Shown piece after piece: positions 25,096-37,470 of a DNA stretch of 64,000 bases. Numbering within the stretch: position 1 is the first letter of the stretch; each line of letters opens with the position of its first letter. Made by a program: the position numbers and the translations under genes. Source of the DNA: Hepsetus odoe (lineage: Eukaryota > Chordata > Actinopteri > Characiformes > Hepsetidae); contig CM029393.1 in assembly GCA_017165825.1 (NCBI GenBank), positions 2,729,520-2,793,519 on the forward strand, given 5' to 3'. Under the pieces are notes generated by a model. It was not told the DNA's origin. It was given only the letters and a program-made list of their open reading frames with translations, and did not search any database.

Positions 25096-26699
25096 TAATA
25101 ACAAGAATTATTACAGTCATCATTAAGAAATCCTAAGAAAACATTTCCCTTTAAAACATTTGGCTTGAAGTGTGTACATACACACAGGGACACAGGCAGG
25201 TATTCTGCTGAAAATGGATAGTAAATGTCCATTGGGCCAGCCTGAAAGTTTTATTAGTGCAGTATGTGATGGATCAGTGGCGGTTTATGATTTGTCGGAC
25301 ACGCTACAGAAGATACACACTGAGATAGATGCTCTTGGGGGGTCTGCACTGTGCTGTCCCAGTAGAGAGAGGAAAATAAAACTGTATATTACTCCTTCAT
25401 TGCCTCTCAATTTTTCAGCACAGAAGGAGAGTGACCTCCTTTCAGAACAGATCTCCACAGAAGAATGCCTATGGTTTAGTATGATCGTCAGTCACTTGAA
25501 AACTATTCAGTACATGAAGGGATCATGATTCAGCTCAGCTTATTATTTTACTCTGATTCAGAATTTATTTGGAAAATATTGCAAATATACTGATGCAGCT
25601 GAAGGTTAGGGTTGGGGTTAGGGTTGCACACGTGTGAAATATGTTCAATAAAAATGATACACTTTTTATTTGTACATTTAAAGGGTCCATATTCTGTCTT
25701 TTTCCTCTGAGCCTTACTCATATGATGCTTGTTTGGCTTTATGATTTTATATCTACATGACCATTTTAGTTACTGTTCTTAATGAGTAAATGAGTTATAT
25801 AAATGTTTTGTTTCATTTTGTTTCAAGTCTCCATTCCTCTGTAATTCTGAGTACTGCTCATTTACACATTTATTCATTTCTCTTGGCACTTAAGTAAGCT
25901 AAGTAAGCGAGTAAGCTTAATTTCTTGACCAAACAATAGTTTTTTAGGTGGTCAAAGGCCACGTTTTTTTTTTTTTTTTTTTTAACCAAGCCTTTTTTGG
26001 TCTAATGCACTGGCTTATGGCAGCAGTTGCCATAGCCAGAGGCTCAGAGCATTGGCCATCCTGGCTGTTATGATTTCCTGCCAGCATTAACTCACAGCCA
26101 TTAGCTTTCTGCACGAGAGTCTGGCATGCACAGATACACTCGCTAACCCATATGGCTCACACGTCTGCCACGCTGCGGCATCCCACCCTACGTCACTGGT
26201 TCACCATTTTCCAGCTACTGTTTGTTTAGCCATTTTATTAGCCCAAGGTGAACTCTAACATGTGCATTAGTGCTGGGTTAATACCTGGAGGAAAGGAATT
26301 GGGTTTTTTTGTTATCAGGCCGAGGAGACATTGTGAATGAATTAGATTATGGAGAGGTGGGCCCACTAATCTGGCGCAGCCACTATCTGGAGCTAGCGGA
26401 AGATTTATGACTTAATTATCTCCAGAATTGCTTTGGCGAGCTGCTGCTGAAGTCACCAGGGACAGTTGTGCCGGTGGCATCTTCTGGCACACAGCTGAGT
26501 GGCTCTCACCCACAGATGTGGTGGCTCTAAGCTTTTTTTTTTTTTTTCCAACACAGTCTTGACCCCAGTGCAGTGATTTCCAACTTCTGAAGATCTGGGA
26601 GAGGCTGAAATCATTATTCGTTTGAAATTCTAATTTAAACCATTTTTTCAAGGTGTCCTTTATGTTTGGTGTCTGATGTTCGCTTTTTAGATTTTTCAC

Positions 26700-27022
26700 A
26701 GGAATTATAAAACTAATTTGGCTAAGGATTCAGAAATTCAGTTCTGGGTTCAATTCCAAAGAGTCCGGTTTCCTGACACAGTCCAAAGACATGCACTTCA
26801 GGTGGACTGGAGAGGCTAAATTACCCACTGAGTTTGACTGTGTGTGTGTGAATGTGTTCATCTGTATGTCTGCCCTGGCAGCCTGTGCAGAGTAATTCTC
26901 TGCCTTTTGCCTTGGGAGCACTGGGATTGGCTCAAGCACCCAGTTTTGGAAAAGCAGCTCAGACACTAGGCGGATGGATGGATGGATGGATGGATGGATG
27001 GAGGGATGGATGGAGGGATGAA
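26700..27022 (+). mobile_element. dispersed repeat with (GGAT)n tail
   Basis: The body includes CCAAAGACATGCACTTCAGG, GCCTGTGCAGAGTAATTCTC and GCACTGGGATTGG, then ends in GGATGGATGG repeats. The same order (GCACTGGGAT, then an A-rich stretch, then GATGGATGG) is found at 46770-46995. This suggests a retroposed element with a simple-repeat tail. The family name is not known to me. Confidence 0.65.
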
Positions 27023-29664
27023 TAGTGGGCAAAAGACACAGCTATATTGTTTTAATCCCTCCATTGGTGCTTAAATTGAATATATATTGGTGTTATAATG
27101 AATGTTAAAACATGAAAACAACTGTTAGTGACCAGCCTTTACAGGATGTGGTTAGTTGTATCACATCATTACAATTAAGCCTCCTAAGTCTGTATTCTCT
27201 AAAATTTCAGTACCTAATTTTAGAGGTTCTCAGCTAAGACATATAATTAAATTAGATGATAGTTTCATTGTACTCTTCTAATCTGGGCTAAAAAATAATG
27301 TAATAAGTTCCCTTAATACACTTTTTCATTAGTAGCATATATAATATCTATTTGAGTTGATATTTTCAGTGAGCTATTCCTTTACAGATATAAATGTGGT
27401 TATAGATAGTGTGATGTGAATGAGATTTTGAACTGTTTATTAAAAAAAGAAGTGGTATTTTTGTTTCTCAACACCTTCTGCCTCTATACTCCTTCATGTA
27501 CTGCATTTTAAACATAGGAAGTGGCTGCTGGGGTGCTGTGGTGGGACAGGGACAGAAGGTGGCAGCCAGGCCACATATGGAAGGTGTCAGGCAGGGTCAG
27601 GAGGGTGACCGGTGGGGGCAAAAGACACCTGGAGCACTGGCAGCAGCCACAGACCTGCTTTAGCAACTGAGCACACTCGCATACTGATGCCGTCACAGAG
27701 TGTCATTGGAGGAAAGTATGATTAGCTTTAGCTAGAGAATGTATTTTCTATAAATATGCAGAGGAAGCAGCGAAAGTTGTTGAACTGTGCAGCAGCCAGC
27801 GCGTAAAATATGCATTTAATTATGCAACTCTTTAAGAGAGTGGAATCATAAACCTATGTGCTCGCTTTCAGTTGCCGTGGGTTTTGTGGAGGTCTAGCCA
27901 TCTGGAAAATGAGCTGACATGTTTTACGTCATTTCCGTAAAAGTGTCAACATCAACAAACAGCTCCTCTGATTTAAGATGCCATGTTTAAAACTCCATCA
28001 TGTAATTAATGGTGATAGCATAATCCAATAGCCATAAATTGTGCACATCTTGCACATCTCTTAGGCGCGAAAGTGGAGAAATAAATTATTTAGCCAGTAA
28101 TATATGTGAGAGAGTCTTATACTGTGAATTATTGGGACTGACAATATATGCACCCAGTGCCAATATTTATAGTATAGCACATCCTTGAGTTTATTATCCA
28201 ACAGTTTATGATTTTGTAGAAAAGTTATTAGATTTTAAAACTCATGACACCAAAAACTGATTAACAAAATAGCAACAAGTGTTGATGCTGTTAAAAGAGA
28301 GTATCACACTGCAAAACCTTAAGGATTTATTCTCAAGCCTACGTATTCTAAACAAGCATCTGTCACATCAGACTGAAAAGAATAACCTAAACTGGAACAC
28401 ACACCTTAAACACATGTAGAAACGCGGCGTGTTTGATCCAACGTTTAAGGTTGAATACAGGTTTATATACAGGTTTCATCATGAAATGATGAAAACTGGA
28501 GCTCTGCCGCATGTGGCATATAGACAGCATGGCTGATATAAAGGGAGAGATTTGTTTTTTACACTGTTGCATACTGGTGTTTTTCTTTGCTTTTAAGGAA
28601 AAAAATGTTATTCATTTTTCTTTTTCAACACTTTTTCATTTGTCCATTGTAATAATCCTGGCTGGCTGAAGGGGTAACAGATAATAAAATGGGGGTGGTA
28701 TGAAAAGAGTTTAGCTGTCTAGTACTTTTATTGGACCAATCACACCCAATCACATTGCGAGGTTGGGAGAAACTATAGTTAGAGTTCTGTAAAAAATCAA
28801 CAGCGCATGTTTCTCTTAGATCGATTACGTCTCATTTTCTGCTCATCTTCTTATTTTTCCACACAAAGCATCCAAAACTGACTTTTGTTTTTGCACATAC
28901 ATTAGACTCAGTGAAAGCAACAGCAGGTCTCAAGAGGTTTGTGCAAAAGCAGCAAAGGCCATAAACCTGAACCACCTCAGGGGACGTTTACTCAGTAATT
29001 TAGGCCATGACCTCCTGCAATCTCAGCTAATGCGAAAATGTATTTTCAAGACTGACCGTAAGGATTTTATAATCTTTGCTCTCTTTATGCTCTGATGTGT
29101 TCTGCTTCTGGCATTTGACACTGCGTGACCTGAGCTGGCCTAGAGTCAACCTCGTGTATTACCTTTTTCTGTTCCTGCACTCACTTCAGGCTGCATATGG
29201 AATATTTGTGTCGTTATCCATGCCTTGGCTTTGATTACATTTGGAATGGCTATTTCCTGTATTTCCGCTGCCACTGAGCTGGATGAGTGGTTTTATGTGA
29301 CAGCGTGCTGAAGGAGTGAAGAGCGTTCCCCGAACATGTTTACTACATCATCAGCAAAGGTGGTAACGCTTAACCGGGACTGACAGCGCAAATCAAATCG
29401 CACATATGTGCTAACCACACACACAGGCCTGTTTTCGGTTCAGTGCGCATTTCCTCTCTTCTTCCATATACAGGGTGGTACTGATCACTATAAGGTTTAT
29501 GTCCTCTTCAGGCGATTCCGGTTGCATGATTGGTTGATGCAAATATGTCAGCTTTTTTTTTTCATTGCTATATGAAAATAAGGCAACAGGCTGAAACACT
29601 CTTTGTCTTTGTCTTTGTTCAAGGGAATGCTGTTTATATAACAGCCTTGCATTGTACAGTCAAT

Positions 29665-30720
29665 ACACTACGTGCACAATTATTAGGCAAGTGAGTATTT
29701 TGACCATATCATCATTTTTATGGATATATTCCAACTTCAAGCTGTATAAACCTGAATGCTAATTGGATTTTAGCAAGTCAGGCGATGTGTATTTGTGTAA
29801 TGAGGGAGGGTGCGGCCTAAGGAGATCAAAACCCTATTTCAAGGTGTGCATAATTATTAGGCAGCTTCTTTTCATCCGCAGGCAAAATGGGCATAAATTA
29901 GATATAACTGACTCTAAAAAGCCAAAAATTGTAAAAAGTTTTTTAGTGGTATGCAATGCTAAGATGATGGAACATGATCACAGAACCATCAAAAGGTTTG
30001 CTACAAATAGTCAACAGGGTCGCAAGAAATAGTTTGAGAAAAAATGACATTCATTAACTGGCAAAGATTTGAGAAGAATCAAACGTGAAGCTACCAGGAA
30101 CCCATGATCCTCCAGTGCTGTCATATTCCTGAACTAAACCTACCTGGAGTGTCCAGAAGTACCAGAAGGTGTTCAATGCTCAGAGATGTGGACAAGGTAA
30201 GGAAGGCTGAAACCTGAACACCTGTGAACAAGACACATAAGTTGAAATGTCGAGACTGGGTCGAGAAATATATCAAGATAGATCTTTTAAAGGTTTGATG
30301 GACTGAATAGAAATGAGAGCGACTCTTGACGAAGCAGATGGATTGGCCCATGACTGGACCAGTAACGGCCACAGATTGGTTCTGGTATGGGCTGGTATTA
30401 TTAAAGATGAGCTAGTTGGACCTTTTCAGGTTGAAGATGGACTAAAAATCAACTCCCCAACCTACTGCCAGTGTTTAGTTTCTTCAAGCAGTGGTACAGA
30501 AAAAAGTCTGCATCTTTCAATATCATGATTTTTATGCAGGACGATGCTCCATGGAAGTTCTCAACTGCGTGCATAAAGGCAAATAAAAGATGAAAGAATA
30601 ATGGCATGGGCCCCTTCCTCACCTGACCTAAACCCTATTGAGAACATGTGGCCGTTCTTAAACAGGAGATTTACATGGAAACAGTCCACCTCTCTGAACA
30701 GTGTCTGGGAGGTTGTGGTC
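29665..30720 (+). mobile_element. Tc1/mariner-like element, 3'-truncated
   Basis: The left end carries GTGCACAATTATTAGGCAAG at 29672, and a near-copy GTGCATAATTATTAGGCAGC lies 174 bp inside at 29846. That is the arrangement of double binding sites in some Tc1 elements. The expected right-hand inverted copy is not found in the window. Homology to transposase stops near 30720, where an ATTTATTT-rich stretch begins. Confidence 0.85.
29887..30719 (+). pseudogene. Tc1-like transposase remnant
   Basis: Pieces of a Tc1-type transposase lie in different frames. An N-terminal DNA-binding part contains DHRTIKRFATNSQQGRKK, a middle part VWAGIIKDELVGPF, then FMQDDAPW near 30540, and SPDLNPIENMWPFLNRRF near 30630. 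The last motif carries the final acidic residue of the Tc1/mariner triad. The first catalytic aspartate region near 30300 is interrupted by a stop, and several frameshifts and deletions are present, so the gene is dead. Confidence 0.85.
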
Positions 30721-31744
30721 ATTTTCATTTATTTCTTCATTTATTTCTTAATTTATTTTTTAATTAATCAGATCGAAGCAGCAGCCACTGTTCTAGCCAC
30801 TTCATTTTGCATAAGGGGCTCAGCGTTGTGTGCGTCTAGACCCAGCCCGAGTCCTAGTTCTGCATTTGCATGTAGTCTTAGCATGCAGACAAAAAAAAAA
30901 GAAAAAACAAACTCCGTCTGGCAGGCATCCCTCTCCACCATCTGCAGTGGATTGTGGGTTTTATGTCTCTGCAGAGTTTCCAGTGCCGTAAAACAGCGCA
31001 GCGCGATTTCAGTTCATCAAGCTTTAAACCATCTGCACTGGAAAAGATTGGACATATTAATGGACTCATATACACACCATAAGCTAATTCAAAAATAGGC
31101 ACTTTGGAGGCTTAAGAAGTTTGCAGATGCTTACAGAGAGTTTGTGTCTAATCCCAAACCCTCTGTGTGGTAACACAGAGAGAAGGAAATAAAGGAAATC
31201 TGAGGATTACTCCTTGCCAGTTACACTCAGAGATGGATAGAAGAGCAGAATTGGCTCTTTTTCACTTCTGATCATCTTTCTTTTTTTTTTTTTTTTGGCT
31301 TTACCAATCACTACAAAGGCTTTGGCACATAAAGAGTGTTCAAGTAGAGCTCAGATGAACTCGAGAAATTTTGAAAGCTTTAACTCAGTGTGAGGGATGA
31401 GTTGGGTTTAACCCTTCTTCCTCCATCAGCTGAGAGGGAAAAGAGATAATGTTGGCTGTGCAGCCTCAAACTTCAGGCACCTAAAGGCTTTATAAGGCCT
31501 TATGTGGGTCATGGTATCCATCAGATAATGGCACTCCACCACCAACAAAGCAAATCAGGTCAGAAAGACAGAGCAGGATTAGACTATACAATGGCTTTGG
31601 AATTATTCATAAGAATGCTCAGCCCTAAAAGAAAAAAAAGGAAATAAAGCCTGTATGGATGGAATTGGCAGTGAGTAATGAGCAGCACTCATTTTTTGTT
31701 AGCGGGCCAAGTGTGCCAGTGTAAAACTAAATTGTAAAAATGTG

Positions 31745-32293
31745 CAGTACTGTGCAAAAGTTTTAGGTGCGTTTGGAAAAAATTCTGTAAACAAAGAAGG
31801 CTTTCAAAAATGGAAGTGTTAATCATTTATTTTCATCAATAAACAAAACTCAGTCAATGAACAAAAGAGAAATCTAAATCAAATCAATATTTGGTGTGAC
31901 CACCTTTTGCCTTCAAAACAGCATCAACTCTTCTAGGTACACTTGCACACAGTTTTTGAAGGAACTCGGCTGGTAGGTTGTTCCAGACATCTTGGAGAAC
32001 TAACCACAGATCTTCTGTGGATGTAGCTTCCTCACATCCTTCTGTGTCTTCATGTAATCCAGACACACTGGATGATGTTGAGATCAGGGCTCTGTGGGGC
32101 CAGAAGAACTGATGCTGGTTTGAAGGCAAAAGGTAGTAACACCAAATATTGATTTGATTTAGATTTTTCTTTCGTTCGCTCACTTTGCATTTTGTAAATT
32201 GCTAATAATAAACAATCATTATTTATATTTCTAAAAGCGTTCTTTGTTTACAGCATTTTTTCCACACCTGCCTAAAACCTTTGCACAGTACTG
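31745..32293 (-). mobile_element. Tc1-like element, internally deleted (copy 1)
   Basis: The left end begins CAGTACTGTGCAAAAGTTTT. The right end, read in reverse, begins CAGTACTGTGCAAAGGTTTT, so the terminal inverted repeats are clear. TA follows the right end. The left flank is TG, so the duplication there has decayed. The 549-bp length shows most of the transposase is gone. Confidence 0.85.
31884..32183 (-). pseudogene. Tc1-like transposase C-terminal remnant
   Basis: An open minus-strand stretch ends with VWNNLPAEFLQKLCASVPRR followed by VDAVLKAKGGHTKY and a stop. This is typical of the C-terminus of fish Tc1-like transposases. Upstream of it the frame crosses the internal deletion and runs into terminal-repeat-side sequence, so the N-terminal and catalytic parts are absent. 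Confidence 0.78.
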
Positions 32294-32313
32294 TATATTA
32301 AACTGTAAGATTT

Positions 32314-32536
32314 AGGGCATAAGAGACTTGGCCTCCTGATTGGAAGATCATGGGTTTAAGTTCCAGACTAGCATGTTACCCTTAGGTACTCTTGCGCAAG
32401 GTACTGCCCCCAACACTTCTACCCAGGTACTGGATGTATGGCTGCCACCTGCTACACTCTGTGTATGAGTTGAACCAGCATTTCTGCTGATGTGCTGTGT
32501 ATTGTGGTGCGTTCACAATGACAAAATAGTGATCTT
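32314..32536 (+). mobile_element. SINE family B
   Basis: A tRNA-like head (GGCCTCCTGATTGGAAGATC, then ATGGGTTTAAGTTCC as box B) is followed by the family body with GGTACT, CTTGCGCAAGGTACTG, GTATGGCTGCC and a tail with GTGGTGCGTTCACAATGACA. It fills the space between two inverted Tc1-like copies. Confidence 0.8.
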
Positions 32537-32544
32537 CATGTGTA

Positions 32545-32940
32545 CAGTACTGTGCAAAGGTTTTAGGCAGGTGTGAAAAAATGCTGTAAACAAAGAATGC
32601 TTTCAGAAATATAAATAATGATTGTTTATTTTTATCAATTTACAAAATGCAAAGTGAGCGAACAAAAGAAAAATCTAAATCAAATCAGTATTTGGTGTTA
32701 CTACCTTTTGCCTTCAAACCAGCATCAGTTCTTCTAGGTACACTTGCACAAAGTCAGGGATTCTGTAGGATTATAGTCGGTGTCTGATCAACCAGTTTTA
32801 CCAAACAGGTACTGATGATCATCAGTGTCACACGGAGGTTGAAACACAGTCATGTTTGGAACAACCTACCAGCCGAGTTCCTTCAAAAACTGTGTGCAAG
32901 TGTACCTAGAAGAACTGATGCTCTTTTGAAGGCAAAGGGC
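32545..32940 (+). mobile_element. Tc1-like element (copy 2, inverted, truncated)
   Basis: It starts at TA followed by CAGTACTGTGCAAAGGTTTT and runs nearly identical to the reverse complement of the right half of copy 1 (32100-32293). It then has a stretch absent from copy 1, and again matches it at GGAACAACCTACCAGCCGAG (about 32861). It stops near 32940 without a second terminal repeat. Confidence 0.82.
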
Positions 32941-33456
32941 TTGGAGGAGAACACAAACTGTATGTTATCTTAACAAATTGCTATGTGCTGTGGCCCTGCT
33001 TCTAACTGGTCCTCAGGCCCCTAGGCTGTATGCATTTCTCTTCCAACCTAATTCACATTGCATGTTGATGAAACCAAAATATGGATCATCTAGACAGACC
33101 TTATAGACCAGTTAAATACTAGCTTAGATAGTTGCATCACCCCTCCTTAAATTTTAAATGTCTGCTTAACATCGTCGCTCCACTTAGCTATTTACCTGCA
33201 ATTACATAACTACATTCATCAACAATTTGGTATCTGCAATTTTAATTTTTTATGCATATTTTGTTGTCAACAAATGATGCAAACAATATTTCTACCAGCA
33301 AAGCTTTACACACAGCGATCACATCCTCAAATGTAACATAATGAGCAAGTGTCTTCTCAAATATATGAATCAAAAGTTTAGAAAGTGCACTTTAAACTTT
33401 CCCAGCTTGCTCCAAGTATTTACAAATGAGAGGTATTATATAAAATTATACTAGAA

Positions 33457-33478
33457 TTTTTTTTTTTTTTTTTTTTTT
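33457..33478. repeat. 22-base T run (A-tail on the minus strand)
   Basis: An uninterrupted run of 22 T. Read on the minus strand it is an A-tail directly following the GC-rich sequence at 33479-33700, which could mark the 3' end of a retroposed copy. Confidence 0.9.
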
Positions 33479-35269
33479 CCGCTGGGCACACATCTCCCCT
33501 GATGGTTGAAGAGGTGGTTTGCCTGGGCAAACTGGGAAAAAGTTGCCTCAGGAAAGGAAAAGTTTTACAGTGGAAGCAGACGGGGGGAATTTACGGGTGC
33601 TGACCTGATCGGGCTACCTCCAGCAGCCTCCCCGAAAACTCCACATCGATCCCCATACCACAGCCTGGCTGCAAATGAGATCCACATGCATGCATAGCCT
33701 TTTATATGGAGCCACATCCGACAGCCAATGAGGTTCAGAGAAAAAACTTATTTGATGATTAGACCATGGGTCTCTTTTCTGCATTCTTCACTGTTTTCTC
33801 TCCTCATTGTACCTCCTTTCTCCAGCATTGGCACTCCATAAACTTATGACATTAGCAGAAAGTTGTTCTTCTTGGATCTGTTGACTTTCAAAGTGTACTC
33901 ATTGTAGGGCAAATAGGATGGAATTCGCTTGAAGTAGCAATGTCTTTCACAGGCTATGAAAACCCATATTATACCAGCTGTGGCTCTTTCTCTTTTCCTT
34001 TTTTTGGCTATGTTAAAATACCTAAGTGGAGTGAGACCACTGTGACGGTCATACAAGGTGACCCTCGTAGAACTCACATTTGGTGCTCACCTAATTAAGC
34101 AACTTTTGATTTTCTTTTTTAATTTTTGGGCACAGATCCAATGGACATCACTGGGGGAATACAGAAGTTGAGGGATTTGGGCTGAACGTAACTGGTCAGA
34201 CTAATGGAGTAGCTTAAATGGCCATGGTAATAAAGGCATTGTGATATTTATTTACTCAATTTAGATGGATCAGAGAGCAGGAAATGGCTTCTTTATGCTT
34301 ACAAGTCTATGCCCAATTAAATCCCCATAGGCTCAAGGGGCTAGAAGTACCATTATAAGCTGTATATTTTTGTGAAATTCGCTTCTGAACTTTTGTACAT
34401 GGCAATGAAAAGCTCTGTTGGCATGTGGCACAAAGACAAGTTGTTTGTTTTTTTTTTTAAGTCTGGGCTTTGCCAAGTCTTTTTGCTAGACTTTATGCTA
34501 GAGCCTAAAGCATAAGTGTCTGCCATGTTAATACAAGAAAGGAGCTCTATTGAAGATCAAGCATCAGTAACCTTAGTACAAATGTATATACTACATACGC
34601 TTTGCACTTTTTACTGTACACTGAACACTTTTCTACATGCCTGCCATCCCTTATATTCATGTACTTTATTCATACATTACATTTTGAAACTGTACTTTAC
34701 AAACTATACAGTCTGTTTGTACACTATACACTGTGTCCTCTTACTATATGCTCTATTCTATACATTATACACATGTTCTATGCAATACATTATTACATTA
34801 AACACTATAATCCTACACTTCCGCTGATATTACTATATCATGCATTGTATTATTTTAGCATGTATTCTATCACTGTATATGTGATATATGTCTGCTTTTA
34901 CAAATCTCATTGGAAAGCTCATCATGCTTACACAAAAACTGGCCACTCTCCTACATCTGCTAATAAAAGGCCATGCTGGCTTCCTGGGCTCCAGACCACA
35001 GATGGCTGTGATACTGTCAGGAATCGAATTTGCAATATCTTGATAGTGTCAGCGCTCAGACCCATGGTCCTTAAAGTGGTCCTCAGGGCCTTTAAGATGT
35101 TTTACATTTTCTCCAATCTAACTCTTCAACCTAAATACATTTTGATGAAACATAAATATGAACCATCATGGGGAATTCTGCTATGCTATTTATATTTTTC
35201 TAGCAGTGACAACCACAAGTGTTCATGCGAAGAACCCTAAAAACGCTGCATTTTTTCATAAATCTTCTC

Positions 35270-35415
35270 CTTTTCTTCTAAACAGAAGCTCAGTCAGGCT
35301 AGATGGGGAGTACTGGTGATCAAACATTATCAGGTCTCTCCAGAGATACTCTATAGGTACTGGTTCAGACTGAGGTTGGGTCATTCCAGGATTTCTTGAT
35401 CCATTTCTGCCTTTC
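35270..35415. mobile_element. probable DNA transposon fragment
   Basis: The order CTCAGTCAGGCTAGATGGGG, TCTCTCCAGAGATACTCTAT, then TGAGGTTGGGTCATTCCAGG recalls the reversed transposase region of fish Tc1/mariner-type elements. No ends are visible. This is recognition from memory only. Confidence 0.4.
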
Positions 35416-35423
35416 CAGTTCTT

Positions 35424-35656
35424 TTGAAAGTGAAAGTGCCTAATTGCCATTGTGAATGCACAGCACAAAACATGGTGAACCACAAAGAAAAACATTCTCT
35501 GCATGTAACCCATGCCCACAATGCAGTAGTGGGCAGCCCTGCATCCAAAGCCTTAGGAGTAGCAGGATGATCAGACTAACCTACTAACCTACTGGACTTA
35601 AACCCACAACCTTCTGATTATGGAGCCGAGTGCCTAACCACTAGGCCACTGCAGCC
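35424..35656 (-). mobile_element. SINE family B, full length
   Basis: On the minus strand it opens with GGCTGCAGTGGCCTAGTGGT and a box B-like region near TGGGTTTAAGTCC, and runs to a tail with TGGCAATTAGGCACTTTCAC. It shares the AGTGGGCAGCC-type block and the terminal CACTTTCACTTTCA with the other family B copies. Confidence 0.85.
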
Positions 35657-37460
35657 TTTTTGAAATGTAAACCTTCACCCCAGCTTGAGATCCTGGGCAC
35701 TCTGGAAAAGTTTAAAAAGACTGTCCTGGCATGTCTGCCAGTCTAGCCTTAATAGCTGCAGTTCTGAAGCAAGTTTCAGACACAAATATGTTTAATCAGC
35801 TACATTACAGTATATTGCTGTAGTGAAAATGACAAATTGCATTGCGTTTCTTAATATAAACAAATAGCTTCTTTACAGAATAAGTATATATAGTTCTATT
35901 TTTTTATGGTTGTACTACATTTCCTGAATATTAACATTACATCCTGTTACATTTCCCAACGTAAACACATAAGTTGCATTAAAAGTGTCTGGCACATTGT
36001 TATTGATACAATCTATTTCCCCTCCATTGTGATTCCATTATGCTCCTGTCTCTTGGTATCTGGCAATCGTCTACCTTGAGGTTGCTTTTTCTTGTGTCCT
36101 CTATGTATACTCATCCATCAAATTAGGATTTGTATATAACTTAACACTGCATCATTAATAGGCCGGTCCCCCACTCCACTTATGGTAACATCCCTCATAT
36201 GGTTTTGTAGTTAACTGAAATCGTGTTCTTGATGGATTTGATCGGGAAGCTTTCACATTCCGAAGCTTTTGGGTTGTCGTTCCAACACGTCTAAACACTT
36301 TTCCTGCCAGGAAAAAACTTAAGCACCCAACACTGGAGATAAATAGTCCTCATCAGCTGTACCATGAACAGCAGTTGTATGAAAAAGCTGGAATTGTGCA
36401 TGACTAGAATGCTTTATGAGCTGTGATAATCACTCACAGTCTTTGCTTTATTCAGTCTTTGTGGTGCACTGCTTGGGTGCACTAATTGGGAAAAGAAACA
36501 TAATAAATAATACACATAAATCCAGTTTTGCATAACTGCATCTGATTGATCTAATGCCAATTAAACTCTCTTTGACTCTCAGCATTGTCAAGAATATTTT
36601 GTAGTAGAACATGTCAAAGCCTTTTATGTAAACTAAACTGTCATGGTTTTATTTTTGTTCATTTTTTTTGTGTAGTATAGTTTGGGAGCATTACTAAGGA
36701 TTTATAAAATATCACTTTTTCCCCATTTTTCCCATTTAGGGAAACTAAGCTACAAAATATGCTATTCTGAATTCTGTTGTGATGTCAAAAAAAAAGTAAA
36801 GAGGTAAAGTAAATAGAAACTCTTTGATACAAAGAAAGCAAAAGAGGAGAGGAAAGTAAAGTGTAAAACTGTTGTGCCTATGCCATCTTTAGCATTTGGT
36901 TTTTAATTGAGAAAAAAAAAAAGTAAATTATCAGAGCCAATGTGCATAGAATGACTCAAAAAAATGGATCTCAATGTATTGTTGCCTATAACCATACTGT
37001 AATTTATTAACTGAATAATTAATGACCATTTTTGATTAGAAATAACACACATATTCCATTAGTAAAGAAGGATGAGCATATCTAGTTTGCTTAGGAAAGT
37101 GTACCATGATGCAATTTATCATGATAATGATACACATCATCATATTGTCTGTCCCTCCCTTTCAGCTATGCTTTTTCTGGTGATGACAAACTGTTGTCTA
37201 GTGGTGTGTCATTGAGCTGTCAGGGGGGGAAAAAATGCTTTGAAACTGCAGCAATCCGTTCTCTCTCACAATGGCATGTGTCCATCCTTCCTTTGTTTGC
37301 GTGAGTTCTGGATTGGATTAGCAGCAAGAGCAGCACAAGTCAAGTCCCTTCCCAGTGTTAATGCATTGCCACAAAGAGCCATGTGTCAGCCTTTAAATAT
37401 ATATTCTTGTGTAATGGGATAGCCGTGGTAGCTCCCTGGTGTAGAAGCTGCTCTCTGTGG

Positions 37461-37470
37461 CCTTATTAGG
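37461..37470. promoter_or_regulatory. consensus CArG box
   Basis: CCTTATTAGG is a perfect match to the CC(A/T)6GG site bound by serum response factor. It lies in a non-repetitive segment of intron 5. The motif is seen; its use is not shown. Confidence 0.3.

Noticed and set aside
24922..25123. Hydrophobic open frames rich in L, I or V
   Set aside because: These are read from the TAA/TAC trinucleotide array and are not membrane proteins.
34602..35240. A 212-codon open frame in intron 5
   Set aside because: The sequence is rich in TACACT/TATACA-like simple motifs, giving Y/L/H-rich protein without domains. It overlaps SINE-proximal DNA, so I treat it as chance, although it is longer than most.
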